Positions 53,875 through 63,853 of a stretch of 63,853 nt of DNA are shown one piece after another. Every line of letters begins with the position of its first letter. Within the stretch, counting starts at the first letter, position 1. The DNA lies in NCBI GenBank assembly GCA_938005465.1, contig CALLNU010000028.1, positions 1 to 63,853 on the forward strand, read 5' to 3'. This DNA comes from an uncultured Collinsella sp. Its GTDB lineage: Bacteria; Actinomycetota; Coriobacteriia; Coriobacteriales; Coriobacteriaceae. The notes under the pieces were generated by a model, which did no database searches, was not told the origin of the DNA, and was given only the letters and a program-made list of their open reading frames with translations. Position numbers and translations under genes: made by a program.

Positions 53875-54795
53875 CTACACGCGCAGGTAGCGGCGCATGG
53901 CGATGGCAGAACCAAAGAGACCGATAATCACACCGACCAGAATCAGCGCAGCATAGGTCACCAGGTAGTACTGCATCGGCAGGGCAAACGACATCCAGCC
54001 GATGCTCTCCTGCAGACGCGGAATCATCAGATTGCGCAGCAGCTCCAGAACGCCGATGGAAAGCAGCGAGCCCAAAATGGCCTGCAGCACGCCCTCGGTG
54101 ATAAACGGGCCACGAATGAAGCCGTTGCTGGCGCCGACCAGACGCATAATCGCAATCTCACGACGACGCGCCGTGATGGACAGGCGAATCGTGTTGTTGA
54201 TGAAGATAAATGCGATAAAGGTCAGAAGACCAACGAGCACCACGGCGGCGATGCGGATGTAGTTGGTCACCTGGAACAGGCGGCTCACTTCCTCCTGGCC
54301 GTACAGCACGCTCGCGTTGACGTCGCCGTCATCCGCGATCTTCTGGAAATCGGCATCCTTCTTGAGCTTCTTTGCCGTGCTCTCGACCTTGGACGGATCG
54401 TCCATCTCAATAGCGAAGGAAGCCGGCAGCGGGTTCTGGCCATCGAGCGCGCTCATGGTGGCGTCGGCGTTGCCCGACATCTTGCTCGTATACTCGGCCA
54501 GCGCGTCGTCCTTGTCCTTATAGGTCACGGACTTGACGTTATTCCACGTCTTAAGCTCGGCCTCAAAAGCCTGAACATCGGCCTGATCGGCGTCATCACT
54601 AATGAACGCGTTGATGACAACCTGATCCTCGACGGTGCCGATCACGGAGTTCAGCATCGCAGAGCCCATGATGAACAGGCCGATGATAAACAGCGAAAGG
54701 AAGATCGTGATGACGGCGCCGAGCGAGGTAGTCCAGTTACGGAAGAAGTGGCTGATTGCCTCTTTGAAGGAGTAGCCCACGTTAGTTGGTGCCAT
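53875..54795 (-). CDS. ftsX: Cell division protein FtsX
   Basis: A 306-residue membrane protein, the partner of FtsE. One helix near residue 30 (AVITIFLSLFIIGLFIMG) is followed by the outer domain, which activates peptidoglycan hydrolases, then three more helices with RREIAIMRLVGASNGFIRGPF between them, the coupling loop of FtsX. The ATG at 54795 overlaps the ftsE stop by 14 bases, so the two are coupled. It stops with TAG. Confidence 0.95.
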   Translation of the reverse strand: MAPTNVGYSFKEAISHFFRNWTTSLGAVITIFLSLFIIGLFIMGSAMLNSVIGTVEDQVVINAFISDDADQADVQAFEAELKTWNNVKSVTYKDKDDALAEYTSKMSGNADATMSALDGQNPLPASFAIEMDDPSKVESTAKKLKKDADFQKIADDGDVNASVLYGQEEVSRLFQVTNYIRIAAVVLVGLLTFIAFIFINNTIRLSITARRREIAIMRLVGASNGFIRGPFITEGVLQAILGSLLSIGVLELLRNLMIPRLQESIGWMSFALPMQYYLVTYAALILVGVIIGLFGSAIAMRRYLRV

Positions 54796-56002
54796 AGTTG
54801 CCGTAACCTCCCCTCTCCTGGTCGCGGATGACGTGGCCGCCCTCGAGGGCGATCACGCGACGGTGCATGCTATCGACCATCTCGCGGTCGTGCGTGGCGA
54901 CGATCACGGTGGTGCCGGTGCGGTTAATACGCTCAAGCAGCTTCATGATGCCCAGCGAGATCGCCGGGTCGAGGTTGCCCGTGGGCTCGTCGCAGATCAG
55001 CAGCGGCGGACGGTTGACCATAGCACGGGCGACGGCAACGCGCTGCTGCTCGCCACCGGAAAGCTGGTCGGGCAGCGAGTCCATCTGATCGGCCAGACCG
55101 ACCAGGCGCAGCACCTCGGGCACCTGGCTGCGAATGACGCCCTTGGGCTTGCCGATGCACTGCAGGGCAAACGCCACGTTTTCGTAGGCGGTCTTTTGCG
55201 GCAGAAGCTTAAAGTCCTGGAACACGGCGCCAATCTGGCGGCGCAGGAACGGAACCTTGCGGTTCTTGATCTTCATGAGGTCCTGACCGGCAACCAGGAT
55301 GCGGCCGCTCGTCGGCTTGACGTCGCGGTTGAGCGTCGACAGCAGCGTGGTCTTACCCGAACCGGAGTGACCGACCAGGAAGACGAACTCGCCCGGATAG
55401 ATCTCGATGTTGATGTCGTCGAGTGCAGGCTTGTTGGGCTGTGCCGGATAGATCTTGGTGACATGCTCCATAAGGATAACGGGCTCGACACCGGCCTGCT
55501 TGGCCATCTTCTTGCGGCTGGCCTGCGGATCGATGGGCGCAAACACCGACGTAAAATCGGGGTTGTTGAGCGCGTTATCGAGGCTTGCAACCTCGGCGGC
55601 CTGATCGCTCTCGACCACCGGGGCAGCAGGCTGCGTGGGGTCGGGAATAGCGGCAAAGAGACCGGACTGCGCAGGCTGAGGAGCCGGCGCCGCAGGGGCC
55701 AAGGGGTCGGGAATGCCGGCCATGGTAGGCTGCGGCGTGGCGGCACCAGCCCGAGGCTGCTCCACGCGAGCGGTCACGGCCTGAACGGGCTCAAAACCCG
55801 CCGTGCCGGAAAGCGCGACATCGCTGGTTGGATTGTAGGCAAAGGGATCGGATGCCGGCTGTGCCTGATCTGCCGGCTGAGCGGGGGCCTGAGCAACAGG
55901 CTGGCCCTCTGAATCCGGAGTGGCGAAACGACTGCCCTGGACGCCTGCCTGCGTCTTGGGGGCATCATCGCCCGCACCGGAGGTACGGAAGTGGTTACCC
56001 AC
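54782..56002 (-). CDS. ftsE: Cell division ATPase FtsE with long N-terminal extension
   Basis: A 406-residue protein. The last 235 residues are a normal FtsE ATPase: Walker A GHSGSGKTT, Q-loop AVFQDFKLLP, signature LSGGEQQRVAVARAM, Walker B LLICDEPTGNLDP, and the H-loop ATHD. The first 170 residues are Pro/Ala/Gln-rich with repeated IPDP phrases and no fold, an unusual extension absent from E. coli FtsE (about 222 residues). The GTG at 56002 has AAGGAG seven bases upstream. With FtsX it transmits ATP cycles to septal peptidoglycan hydrolysis. It stops with TAA. Confidence 0.93.
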   Translation of the reverse strand: MGNHFRTSGAGDDAPKTQAGVQGSRFATPDSEGQPVAQAPAQPADQAQPASDPFAYNPTSDVALSGTAGFEPVQAVTARVEQPRAGAATPQPTMAGIPDPLAPAAPAPQPAQSGLFAAIPDPTQPAAPVVESDQAAEVASLDNALNNPDFTSVFAPIDPQASRKKMAKQAGVEPVILMEHVTKIYPAQPNKPALDDINIEIYPGEFVFLVGHSGSGKTTLLSTLNRDVKPTSGRILVAGQDLMKIKNRKVPFLRRQIGAVFQDFKLLPQKTAYENVAFALQCIGKPKGVIRSQVPEVLRLVGLADQMDSLPDQLSGGEQQRVAVARAMVNRPPLLICDEPTGNLDPAISLGIMKLLERINRTGTTVIVATHDREMVDSMHRRVIALEGGHVIRDQERGGYGNYGTN

Positions 56003-56106
56003 TGGTGCTCCTTATCGTCGTGCGTTTAAACTACATGAGCGCTTTGTATTTTAGCAGCATTAGCTTTGCTGCACATAAGAAGCATGGCGTGCTTAGGGAT
56101 CCCGTC

Positions 56107-56229
56107 GGCCGGACACAGGGTTACTCTCCAAATCGTCCTCGGACATGTCGGAGCCCCCGCTGCGCGCTTCGCGCGGCGGGGGCTCCTCCGTCCTGCGGAA
56201 AGATTTGGAGAGTAACCCTGTGCCCGGCC
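56107..56229. repeat. Long cruciform: 28-bp arms plus inner stem
   Basis: The left arm 56107-56134 (GGCCGGACACAGGGTTACTC and on to CCAAATC) matches the right arm 56202-56229 inverted at 27 of 28 positions, and an inner stem GGAGCCCCCGC-GCGGGGGCTCC sits between. It lies in the 525-base gap between ftsE and the transketolase genes, which holds no gene. Confidence 0.85.
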
Positions 56230-56358
56230 TGCGATAACTAAGGGGTCGCTGCGTTTATCTTGGGGTGCTGCATATACAAAGCTGGAAGGGTCTGAATTGC
56301 GCTTTGTCGATATATGCCCTTTTCCCTGATGGGACCGTGCTTGAGGGGCGTCTTCATG

Positions 56359-56424
56359 AGTTGCGGTGAAATAGGGACTGTTGAGCCTTTAAGCTGGCAA
56401 AACAGTCCTTATTTCACCGCAACT
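56359..56424. repeat. AGTTGCGGTGAAATA-family palindrome, copy 3
   Basis: AGTTGCGGTGAAATAGGGACTG is matched by CAGTCCTTATTTCACCGCAACT with a 22-base loop. Confidence 0.85.
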
Positions 56425-56430
56425 GAAACA

Positions 56431-56457
56431 GGGGCGCTCTCCAAGAGAGCGCCCCTG
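56431..56457 (-). terminator. Hairpin after the transketolase genes
   Basis: AGGGGCGCTCTC and GAGAGCGCCCCT form a perfect 12-bp stem, 70 bases after the transketolase stop, followed by GTTTC on the minus strand. Confidence 0.75.
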
Positions 56458-56527
56458 CCGGGTTTCCATAGTACTGGCGAAACAGTTTTATAGTTCTGAC
56501 GAAGCAGTCCATGAAATCCGTCTTGCC

Positions 56528-57469
56528 TTATGCCAAGAACTCCTTGGTGGTCGCCACGATGTTGGCGGCGTCCAGGCCATACTTGTGCAAGAGCTCGGCA
56601 CCCGGGCCAGACTCACCGAAGGTGTCGTTGACGCCGATCTTCTTGAGCGACGTCGGGCACTGCTCGCACAGGACGTCGGCAACGGCGCTGCCCAGGCCAC
56701 CGATCACAGAGTGCTCCTCGACGGTCACGACGTGACCGGTCTTGGTGGCGCTCTTGACGATCAGGTCGGCATCGATGGGCTTGATGGTGTGCATGTTGAT
56801 GACCTCGGCGTCGATGCCCTCGGCAGCGAGCTGCTCGGCGGCCTCGAGAGCCTCGCCGACCATCAGGCCGCAGGCAATGATGGTCACATCGGCGCCCTCG
56901 CGCATGACAATGCCCTTACCCAACTCGAACTTGTAGGTCTCGGGGTCGTTGATAACCGGCGAGGCCAAACGAGCGAAGCGCATGTACACCGGACCGTCGC
57001 ACTCGTAGGCGGCGCGTGTCACGGCGCGGGCCTCGACGTCGTCGGCAGGAACGATCACAGTCATGCCAGGGATGACGCGCATGAGGGCGATATCCTCGCA
57101 GCACTGGTGTGTGGCGCCGTCCTCGCCCACCGAGATACCGGCGTGCGTGGCGCCAATCTTAACGTTGAGATGCGGGTAGCCGATGGAGTTACGGACCTGC
57201 TCAAAGGCGCGGCCGGCGGCAAACATGGCAAAGGTGCTCGCGAAGGCAACGCGGCCGGTGGTCGCGATACCGGCGGCGACGCCCATCAGGTTGCTCTCGG
57301 CAATGCCCACATCGAAGAAACGATCGGGGCAGGCGGCCTTGAACTTGCCGGTCTGCGTGGCGGCGGCCAGGTCGGCGTCGAGGACCACAAAGTCATCGTG
57401 CTCGTTGGCGAGCTCGACGAGGGCCTCGCCGTAGCTTACGCGCGTGGCGATTTTTTTGACGTCTGCCAT
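56528..57469 (-). CDS. Transketolase, C-terminal subunit
   Basis: A 313-residue pyrimidine-binding and C-terminal half of a split transketolase. VVLDADLAAATQTGKF, the conserved Glu in GIAESNLMGVAAG, HAGISVGEDGATHQ and the C-terminal VVTVEEHSVIGGLGSAVADV are typical. Together with the upstream half it moves two-carbon units in the pentose phosphate pathway using thiamine diphosphate. The ATG at 57469 starts one base after the upstream stop, with GGAG within that gene. It stops with TAA. The split form is common in Firmicutes, Archaea and Coriobacteriia. Confidence 0.93.
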   Translation of the reverse strand: MADVKKIATRVSYGEALVELANEHDDFVVLDADLAAATQTGKFKAACPDRFFDVGIAESNLMGVAAGIATTGRVAFASTFAMFAAGRAFEQVRNSIGYPHLNVKIGATHAGISVGEDGATHQCCEDIALMRVIPGMTVIVPADDVEARAVTRAAYECDGPVYMRFARLASPVINDPETYKFELGKGIVMREGADVTIIACGLMVGEALEAAEQLAAEGIDAEVINMHTIKPIDADLIVKSATKTGHVVTVEEHSVIGGLGSAVADVLCEQCPTSLKKIGVNDTFGESGPGAELLHKYGLDAANIVATTKEFLA

Positions 57470-57470
57470 C

Positions 57471-58301
57471 CTAGAGCTCCTCTCCGGCGGCCGTGAGCTC
57501 TGCCATGGCCTGCTCAAACTGCTCATCGTTGGGGGCCTTGCCGTGCCAACCAACCTGGTTCTCCATAAAGGAAACGCCCTTGCCCTTCATGGTCTCGGCG
57601 ATGATGGCGGTCGGCTGACCCTTGGTGGCGCGGGCCTCGGCAAAGGCGGCGCGGATCTGATCGAAATCGTTGCCGTCGGCAAGCTCCACCACGTGGAACT
57701 TAAAGGCGCGGAACTTGTCGGCGAGCGGCATGGGGTCGTTGACCTCCTCGACGGGGCCGTCGATCTGCAGGCCGTTGTGGTCGACGATCACGCAGAGGTT
57801 ATCGAGCTGCTGGTTGCCGGCAAACATGGCGGCCTCCCAGACCTGGCCCTCCTCGCTCTCGCCATCACCCAGCAGGGCGTACGTGCGGTAAGTATCGCCC
57901 CAGTGCTTGGCGGCAACCGCCATGCCCACGGCGGCGGAGATGCCCTGGCCGAGCGAGCCGGTGGACATATCGACGCCCGGGGTGTCGTTCATGTTGGGAT
58001 GACCTTGCAGGTGGCTGCCGATATGGCGCAGCGTCTCGAGATCCTCCTTGGGGAAGAACCCACGCTCGGCGAGCACGGCGTACAGGCCCGGAGCGCAATG
58101 GCCCTTGGAGAGCACAAAACGGTCGCGATCGGCCTTGCGGGGATCGGCCGGGTCGACGTTCATTTCCTCAAAGTACAGATAGGTCATGATGTCGGCAGCG
58201 CCGAGCGAACCGCCCGGATGGCCGGACTTGGCAGCGTGCACGCCGGTGACGATGCCCTTCCTTACCTCGTTGGCAACCTTTTTGAGCTCTTCGTCGCTCA
58301 T
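57471..58301 (-). CDS. Transketolase, N-terminal subunit
   Basis: A 276-residue thiamine diphosphate-binding half of transketolase. The opening has HAAKSGHPGGSLGAAD, then FVLSKGHCAPGLYAVLAERGFF and STGSLGQGISAAVGMA, and the ThDP motif is GDGESEEGQVWEAAMFAGNQQLDNLCVIVDHN-like (GDG to the Asn about 30 residues on). AAGGAAGG lies before the ATG at 58301. It is followed by the C-terminal half with a one-base gap, so the two are made in equal amounts. The 208-base spacer upstream shows no clear promoter. It stops with TAG. Confidence 0.93.
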   Translation of the reverse strand: MSDEELKKVANEVRKGIVTGVHAAKSGHPGGSLGAADIMTYLYFEEMNVDPADPRKADRDRFVLSKGHCAPGLYAVLAERGFFPKEDLETLRHIGSHLQGHPNMNDTPGVDMSTGSLGQGISAAVGMAVAAKHWGDTYRTYALLGDGESEEGQVWEAAMFAGNQQLDNLCVIVDHNGLQIDGPVEEVNDPMPLADKFRAFKFHVVELADGNDFDQIRAAFAEARATKGQPTAIIAETMKGKGVSFMENQVGWHGKAPNDEQFEQAMAELTAAGEEL

Positions 58302-58509
58302 TGTGCCTTCCTTTCATCCTCATTAGACAAAATGCGCACGGCACGGAAAGGTAATCCCAACACAGCCGCAATGCACGTACGTCATTCATTATGCTGGAAA
58401 CTGATGGCTTTACCAGAGTTTTTATCATTATTTGAACAATTTAGCAGGCAGAACCGCTGATGAAACGGTTTATCAATGTGAACGTCTTTTGGATGGAACG
58501 CGATCGACC

Positions 58510-59400
58510 CTACGCGCTAATGTCCTTGAATCCCTCGCCGAAGGCTTCCGTAACGTCGGCAACCGTCACGATGGCATGAGGATCGCGCTCGCGCACGATC
58601 GTCTTGAGGGTATTGAGCTCTCGACGGCTCACGATGACCATAATCACTGGCTTCTCGGCACCCGAATACATGCCAGTCGCCTTAAACTTGGTACAACCAC
58701 GACCCAGGCCATACATGATATCGGCAGCGATATCAGGGAACTTGTCCGAGATGATGAGTACCATACGGCGTTTGTTGCCACCATCGACCACGGCATCGAT
58801 CACGTAGCCGCTAATGACCATCGAAAGGCCTGCATACAGTGCGTTTTCGATTGAAAAGACCGGAGCCGATAGCGCGCATACGGCAACATCGATCGCCATG
58901 ACGGTCGAGCCCACCGGCAGCGAGGTGTTACGCGAGATGATTTGGCCAATCGTGTCCGAGCCGCCGGTGTTGGCGCCGGCGCGCAACACCATGCCGTAAC
59001 CGATGCCCGTAATAATGCCGCCCCACATGGCAGGGAGCATCAGGTCCGCATCCGCCAGAGGTGCTACAAACGGGGCGAACAGATCGGTAAAGAAGCCCAG
59101 CAGCACAAAGCCCGTCGCGGTCTGCACCACGTAGAACATGCCGCCCTCGCGCATAACGACCAACAACAGCAAGGCGTTCATCACGATCGTCTGAATACCA
59201 ACGGGAAGCGATAGGCCGCGCGCCGCGCCGACCGCCTGGATAATGGTGGCAAGGCCCGTAACGCCACCGGCGGCAAGACCGTTGGGAATCAAAAACAAGT
59301 CGGTCGCGATGGCGGCCAAGGCACACCCCAACATGATCTGGGGCAAATCGTGAAAGAAGTTCATCGAAAGAATGCGCTTGATGTCCAGACGATATGCCAT
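58510..59400 (-). CDS. YitT-family membrane protein (DUF161/DUF2179)
   Basis: A 296-residue membrane protein of the YitT family, of unknown transport role. Five to six helices are in the first 200 residues with IPNGLAAGGVTGLATI and GANTGGSDTIGQI, the paired DUF161 motifs. The C-terminal soluble DUF2179 domain begins RRMVLIISDKFPDIAADI and ends TVADVTEAFGEGF. GGGAGG lies five bases before the ATG. It is a single gene downstream of prfB with a spacer of about 170 bases. It stops with TAG. Confidence 0.9.
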   Translation of the reverse strand: MAYRLDIKRILSMNFFHDLPQIMLGCALAAIATDLFLIPNGLAAGGVTGLATIIQAVGAARGLSLPVGIQTIVMNALLLLVVMREGGMFYVVQTATGFVLLGFFTDLFAPFVAPLADADLMLPAMWGGIITGIGYGMVLRAGANTGGSDTIGQIISRNTSLPVGSTVMAIDVAVCALSAPVFSIENALYAGLSMVISGYVIDAVVDGGNKRRMVLIISDKFPDIAADIMYGLGRGCTKFKATGMYSGAEKPVIMVIVSRRELNTLKTIVRERDPHAIVTVADVTEAFGEGFKDISA

Positions 59401-59481
59401 GCTGCCTCCCTCAAAAAAGCGCAGCCCATCGGATGCGCTTCGAACTTCTTGCTGTATTCGATTCTACCGATTCGCCGAGCA

Positions 59482-59540
59482 AAAACCACCCCTGCGCAGG
59501 GTTTGCTCTGGATACAAAACCACCCTGCTCGGAGGGTTTT
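59482..59540 (-). terminator. Two hairpins after prfB
   Basis: AAAACC...CTCGGAGGGTTTT (59517-59540) and ACCACCCCTGCGCAGGGTTT (59486-59505) form tandem stems on the minus strand with T-runs after each, about 30 bases after the prfB stop. Confidence 0.7.
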
Positions 59541-59567
59541 AATCCATTTCCACATAAACCGGGCGGT

Positions 59568-60715
59568 TTATGCAGACGGGGTCTCCGCGTCGGCGTTGCC
59601 GGTGGCCCAGCGATGGTAGCCAATAACAAACGGGTCCAGGTCGCCATCGTCAAGGACGGCCTCGACATTGCTGGTCTCCACGCCCGTGCGTAGGTCTTTG
59701 ACCATCTGGTACGGGTAGAGCACGTAGCTGCGGATCTGGTTGCCAAAACCAATCGTGGTCTTGGGTCCGCGGATCTCATCGAGCGCCTCGGCGCGCTTCT
59801 CGAGCTCGATCTCGTACAGACGGGCCTTGAGAATCTGCATGCACGCGGCCTTGTTCTGAATCTGGCTGCGTTCGTTTTGGCACGTGACCACGATGCCGCT
59901 GGGAAAATGCGTCACGCGTACGGCGGAGTCGGTGGTATTGACGCCCTGGCCGCCCGGGCCGCTCGCGTGATACACGTCCACGCGGATATCGTCGGGACTG
60001 ATCTCGATGTCGATATCGTTGGGCAGCACGGGGATGACCTCGACGCCGGCAAACGTGGTCTGGCGGCGCTTCTTGTCGTCGGTGGGGCTAATGCGCACCA
60101 GACGGTGCACACCGGCCTCGGCGCGCAGCATGCCAAACGCGTCCTTGCCCTCGACGGTAAAGGTCGCGCGATCAATACCGATGACCTCGGCAGCGGGGCA
60201 GTCGTTAATCGTGACCTTCCAGCCGCGACGCTGGCAGTACTTCATGTACATCTTAAAAAGCATGAAGGTCCAGTCCTGCGCCTCCAGACCGCCCTGTCCG
60301 GGCTTGATGGTAACAATCGCGTCGCCGTGATCGAACTCACCGGTAAACCAGCTCGAAAGCTCGAGCTCGTCGATAGCGCGGGCCAGGCGTTCTGCCGTAG
60401 CGGCAGCCTCCTCGCGCAATGCGGCAGCATCGGGGTCATCGCCCATCTCCTCGGCAAGCTCCAGCGCCGCGCGGGCGTCAGATAGCTCGCCGCGCGCGGT
60501 ATCCACGGCAGCGATATCTTCCTTGGCGCGAGCGATCTCCTCCATGGTGGCGCGAGCGGCGTCGGCGTCATCCCAAAAGCCGGGGGCCACGCTTTTGGCC
60601 TCGAGCTCAGTCACGCGCGTGCGCTTCTCGTCCAAATGAAGATACGACTCGACCTCGCCGAGCCGGTCCGCAAACGCCTCCAGCTCGGCGGGCGTTACCT
60701 CTAAAGCCTCGGCCA

Positions 60716-60716
<1 letters not shown>
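59568..60716 (-). CDS. prfB: Peptide chain release factor 2
   Basis: A 382-residue RF2 that releases peptides at UAA/UGA. The catalytic GGQ is at 255-257 (SGPGGQGVNTTDSAVRVTH), and the tail NQIRSYVLYPYQMVKDLRTG is RF2-type. The codon-reading tripeptide, SPF in E. coli, B. subtilis and Mycobacterium RF2, is SPT here (residues 210-212; ACC at 60081-60083). There is no programmed frameshift; the reading frame runs straight from the ATG at 60716, which shares its A with the secA stop (TAATG), and AGGAA lies upstream. It stops with TAA. Confidence 0.94.
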
Positions 60717-63523
<2,807 letters not shown>

Positions 63524-63659
63524 GTGGTTTTCCTTTTTGGCCATCGCCCACGCCGTGCAGCTGCGGGCGAGTTAAACACAGATGATTGTACTTTAGCCAA
63601 ACAAGGCGCGGCCTATACGGTCGACCTCGACCGCCACGTAATAACTACGACCCGACCGA

Positions 63660-63692
63660 CCTGCCAAAAAGGGACTGGTTTATTTTGGCAGG
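63660..63692. repeat. AACCTGCCAAAA-family palindrome, copy 2
   Basis: CCTGCCAAAAAGGGACTGGT and TTTTGGCAGG mirror copy 1 at 51446. It lies upstream of secA. Confidence 0.7.
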
Positions 63693-63724
63693 TTTTATCT
63701 GGGAAAACGCCGTCACTCTGCCAT

Positions 63725-63791
63725 TTGGTGCAAACCAACCCGTCCCCTTCGCACCAATCTGGTGCAATGGGAACGGGTTAGCCTGCACCAA
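63725..63791. repeat. TTGGTGCA-family palindrome, copy 2
   Basis: TTGGTGCAAACCAACCCGTCCC pairs with the inverted segment ending TGCACCAA at 63791, with an inner GCACCA-TGGTGC stem. No gene is seen from 63524 to the window end, which holds this and the previous palindrome. Confidence 0.8.
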
Positions 63792-63853
63792 TAAAAAGAA
63801 AGGCTCTGTTAGACCAGGATTGACATACCGGCCTGCCGGCTATCTCGCCGTCT

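Overview
The window is about 63.9 kb of mostly GC-rich bacterial DNA. From 2.4 kb onward it reads like a gut coriobacterium, most probably Collinsella (recognised from memory of the gene set and protein sequences; no search was run). Supporting signs are anaerobic genes such as a modular [FeFe] hydrogenase and a flavodoxin-ferredoxin protein, actinobacterial-type RF2, SecA and FtsEX, a GC content near 65% in a counted core line (39 of 60 at 12541-12600), and many intergenic palindromes of several families. Of 47 complete genes from 2425 onward, 24 stop with TAG, 20 with TAA and only 3 with TGA. That is unusual for a GC-rich genome, and the window's own release factor 2 carries SPT where SPF is expected.

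Layout. 1-2.2 kb: a HAD phosphatase fragment, a PAP2 phosphatase and a MATE pump; both complete genes stop with TGA and the following spacer holds a different palindrome, so this end may be transferred DNA or an assembly join. 2.4-5.2 kb: M42 aminopeptidase and lactaldehyde reductase FucO. 5.5-10.6 kb: an AT-rich island (24 of 60 GC at 7561-7620) encoding a radical-SAM peptide natural product system: a SPASM maturase, a companion protein, an acyl-carrier-like protein, an unlisted 59-residue Cys-rich precursor, a small beta-rich protein, and a convergent one-chain ABC exporter. 10.8-15.1 kb: DUF1275 protein, YgiQ-type radical SAM protein, CPBP protease, orphan RelB-like antitoxin. 15.4-21.4 kb: a hydrogenase operon (NuoF/GltD-like subunit, HydA, Tat-type lipoprotein, fused ABC permease-ATPase). 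21.8-25.4 kb: EFR1-like protein and a DEAD-box helicase. 25.9-29.2 kb: FHA protein and a membrane serine/threonine kinase. 29.3-33.1 kb: copper genes copA, copZ and csoR, then a zinc-ribbon membrane protein. 33.2-37.0 kb: amidohydrolase, AbiEi/DUF559-like protein between clusters of hairpin repeats, and an unknown protein. 37.4-43.6 kb: glutamate synthase gltBD. 43.9-48.5 kb: gpmA, Nramp transporter, rubredoxin, flavin reductase, smpB and a TPR protein. 48.5-48.8 kb: two tRNAs. 49.0-51.4 kb: small accessory genes and a solitary serine recombinase. 51.6-63.5 kb: rnr, ftsX-ftsE, split transketolase, YitT protein, prfB and secA.

The most interesting parts are the peptide natural product locus with its overlapping precursor gene, the near absence of TGA stops together with the altered RF2 tripeptide, and the tandem hairpin arrays with regular 80-bp or 62-bp periods, two clusters of which bracket a nuclease-like gene.
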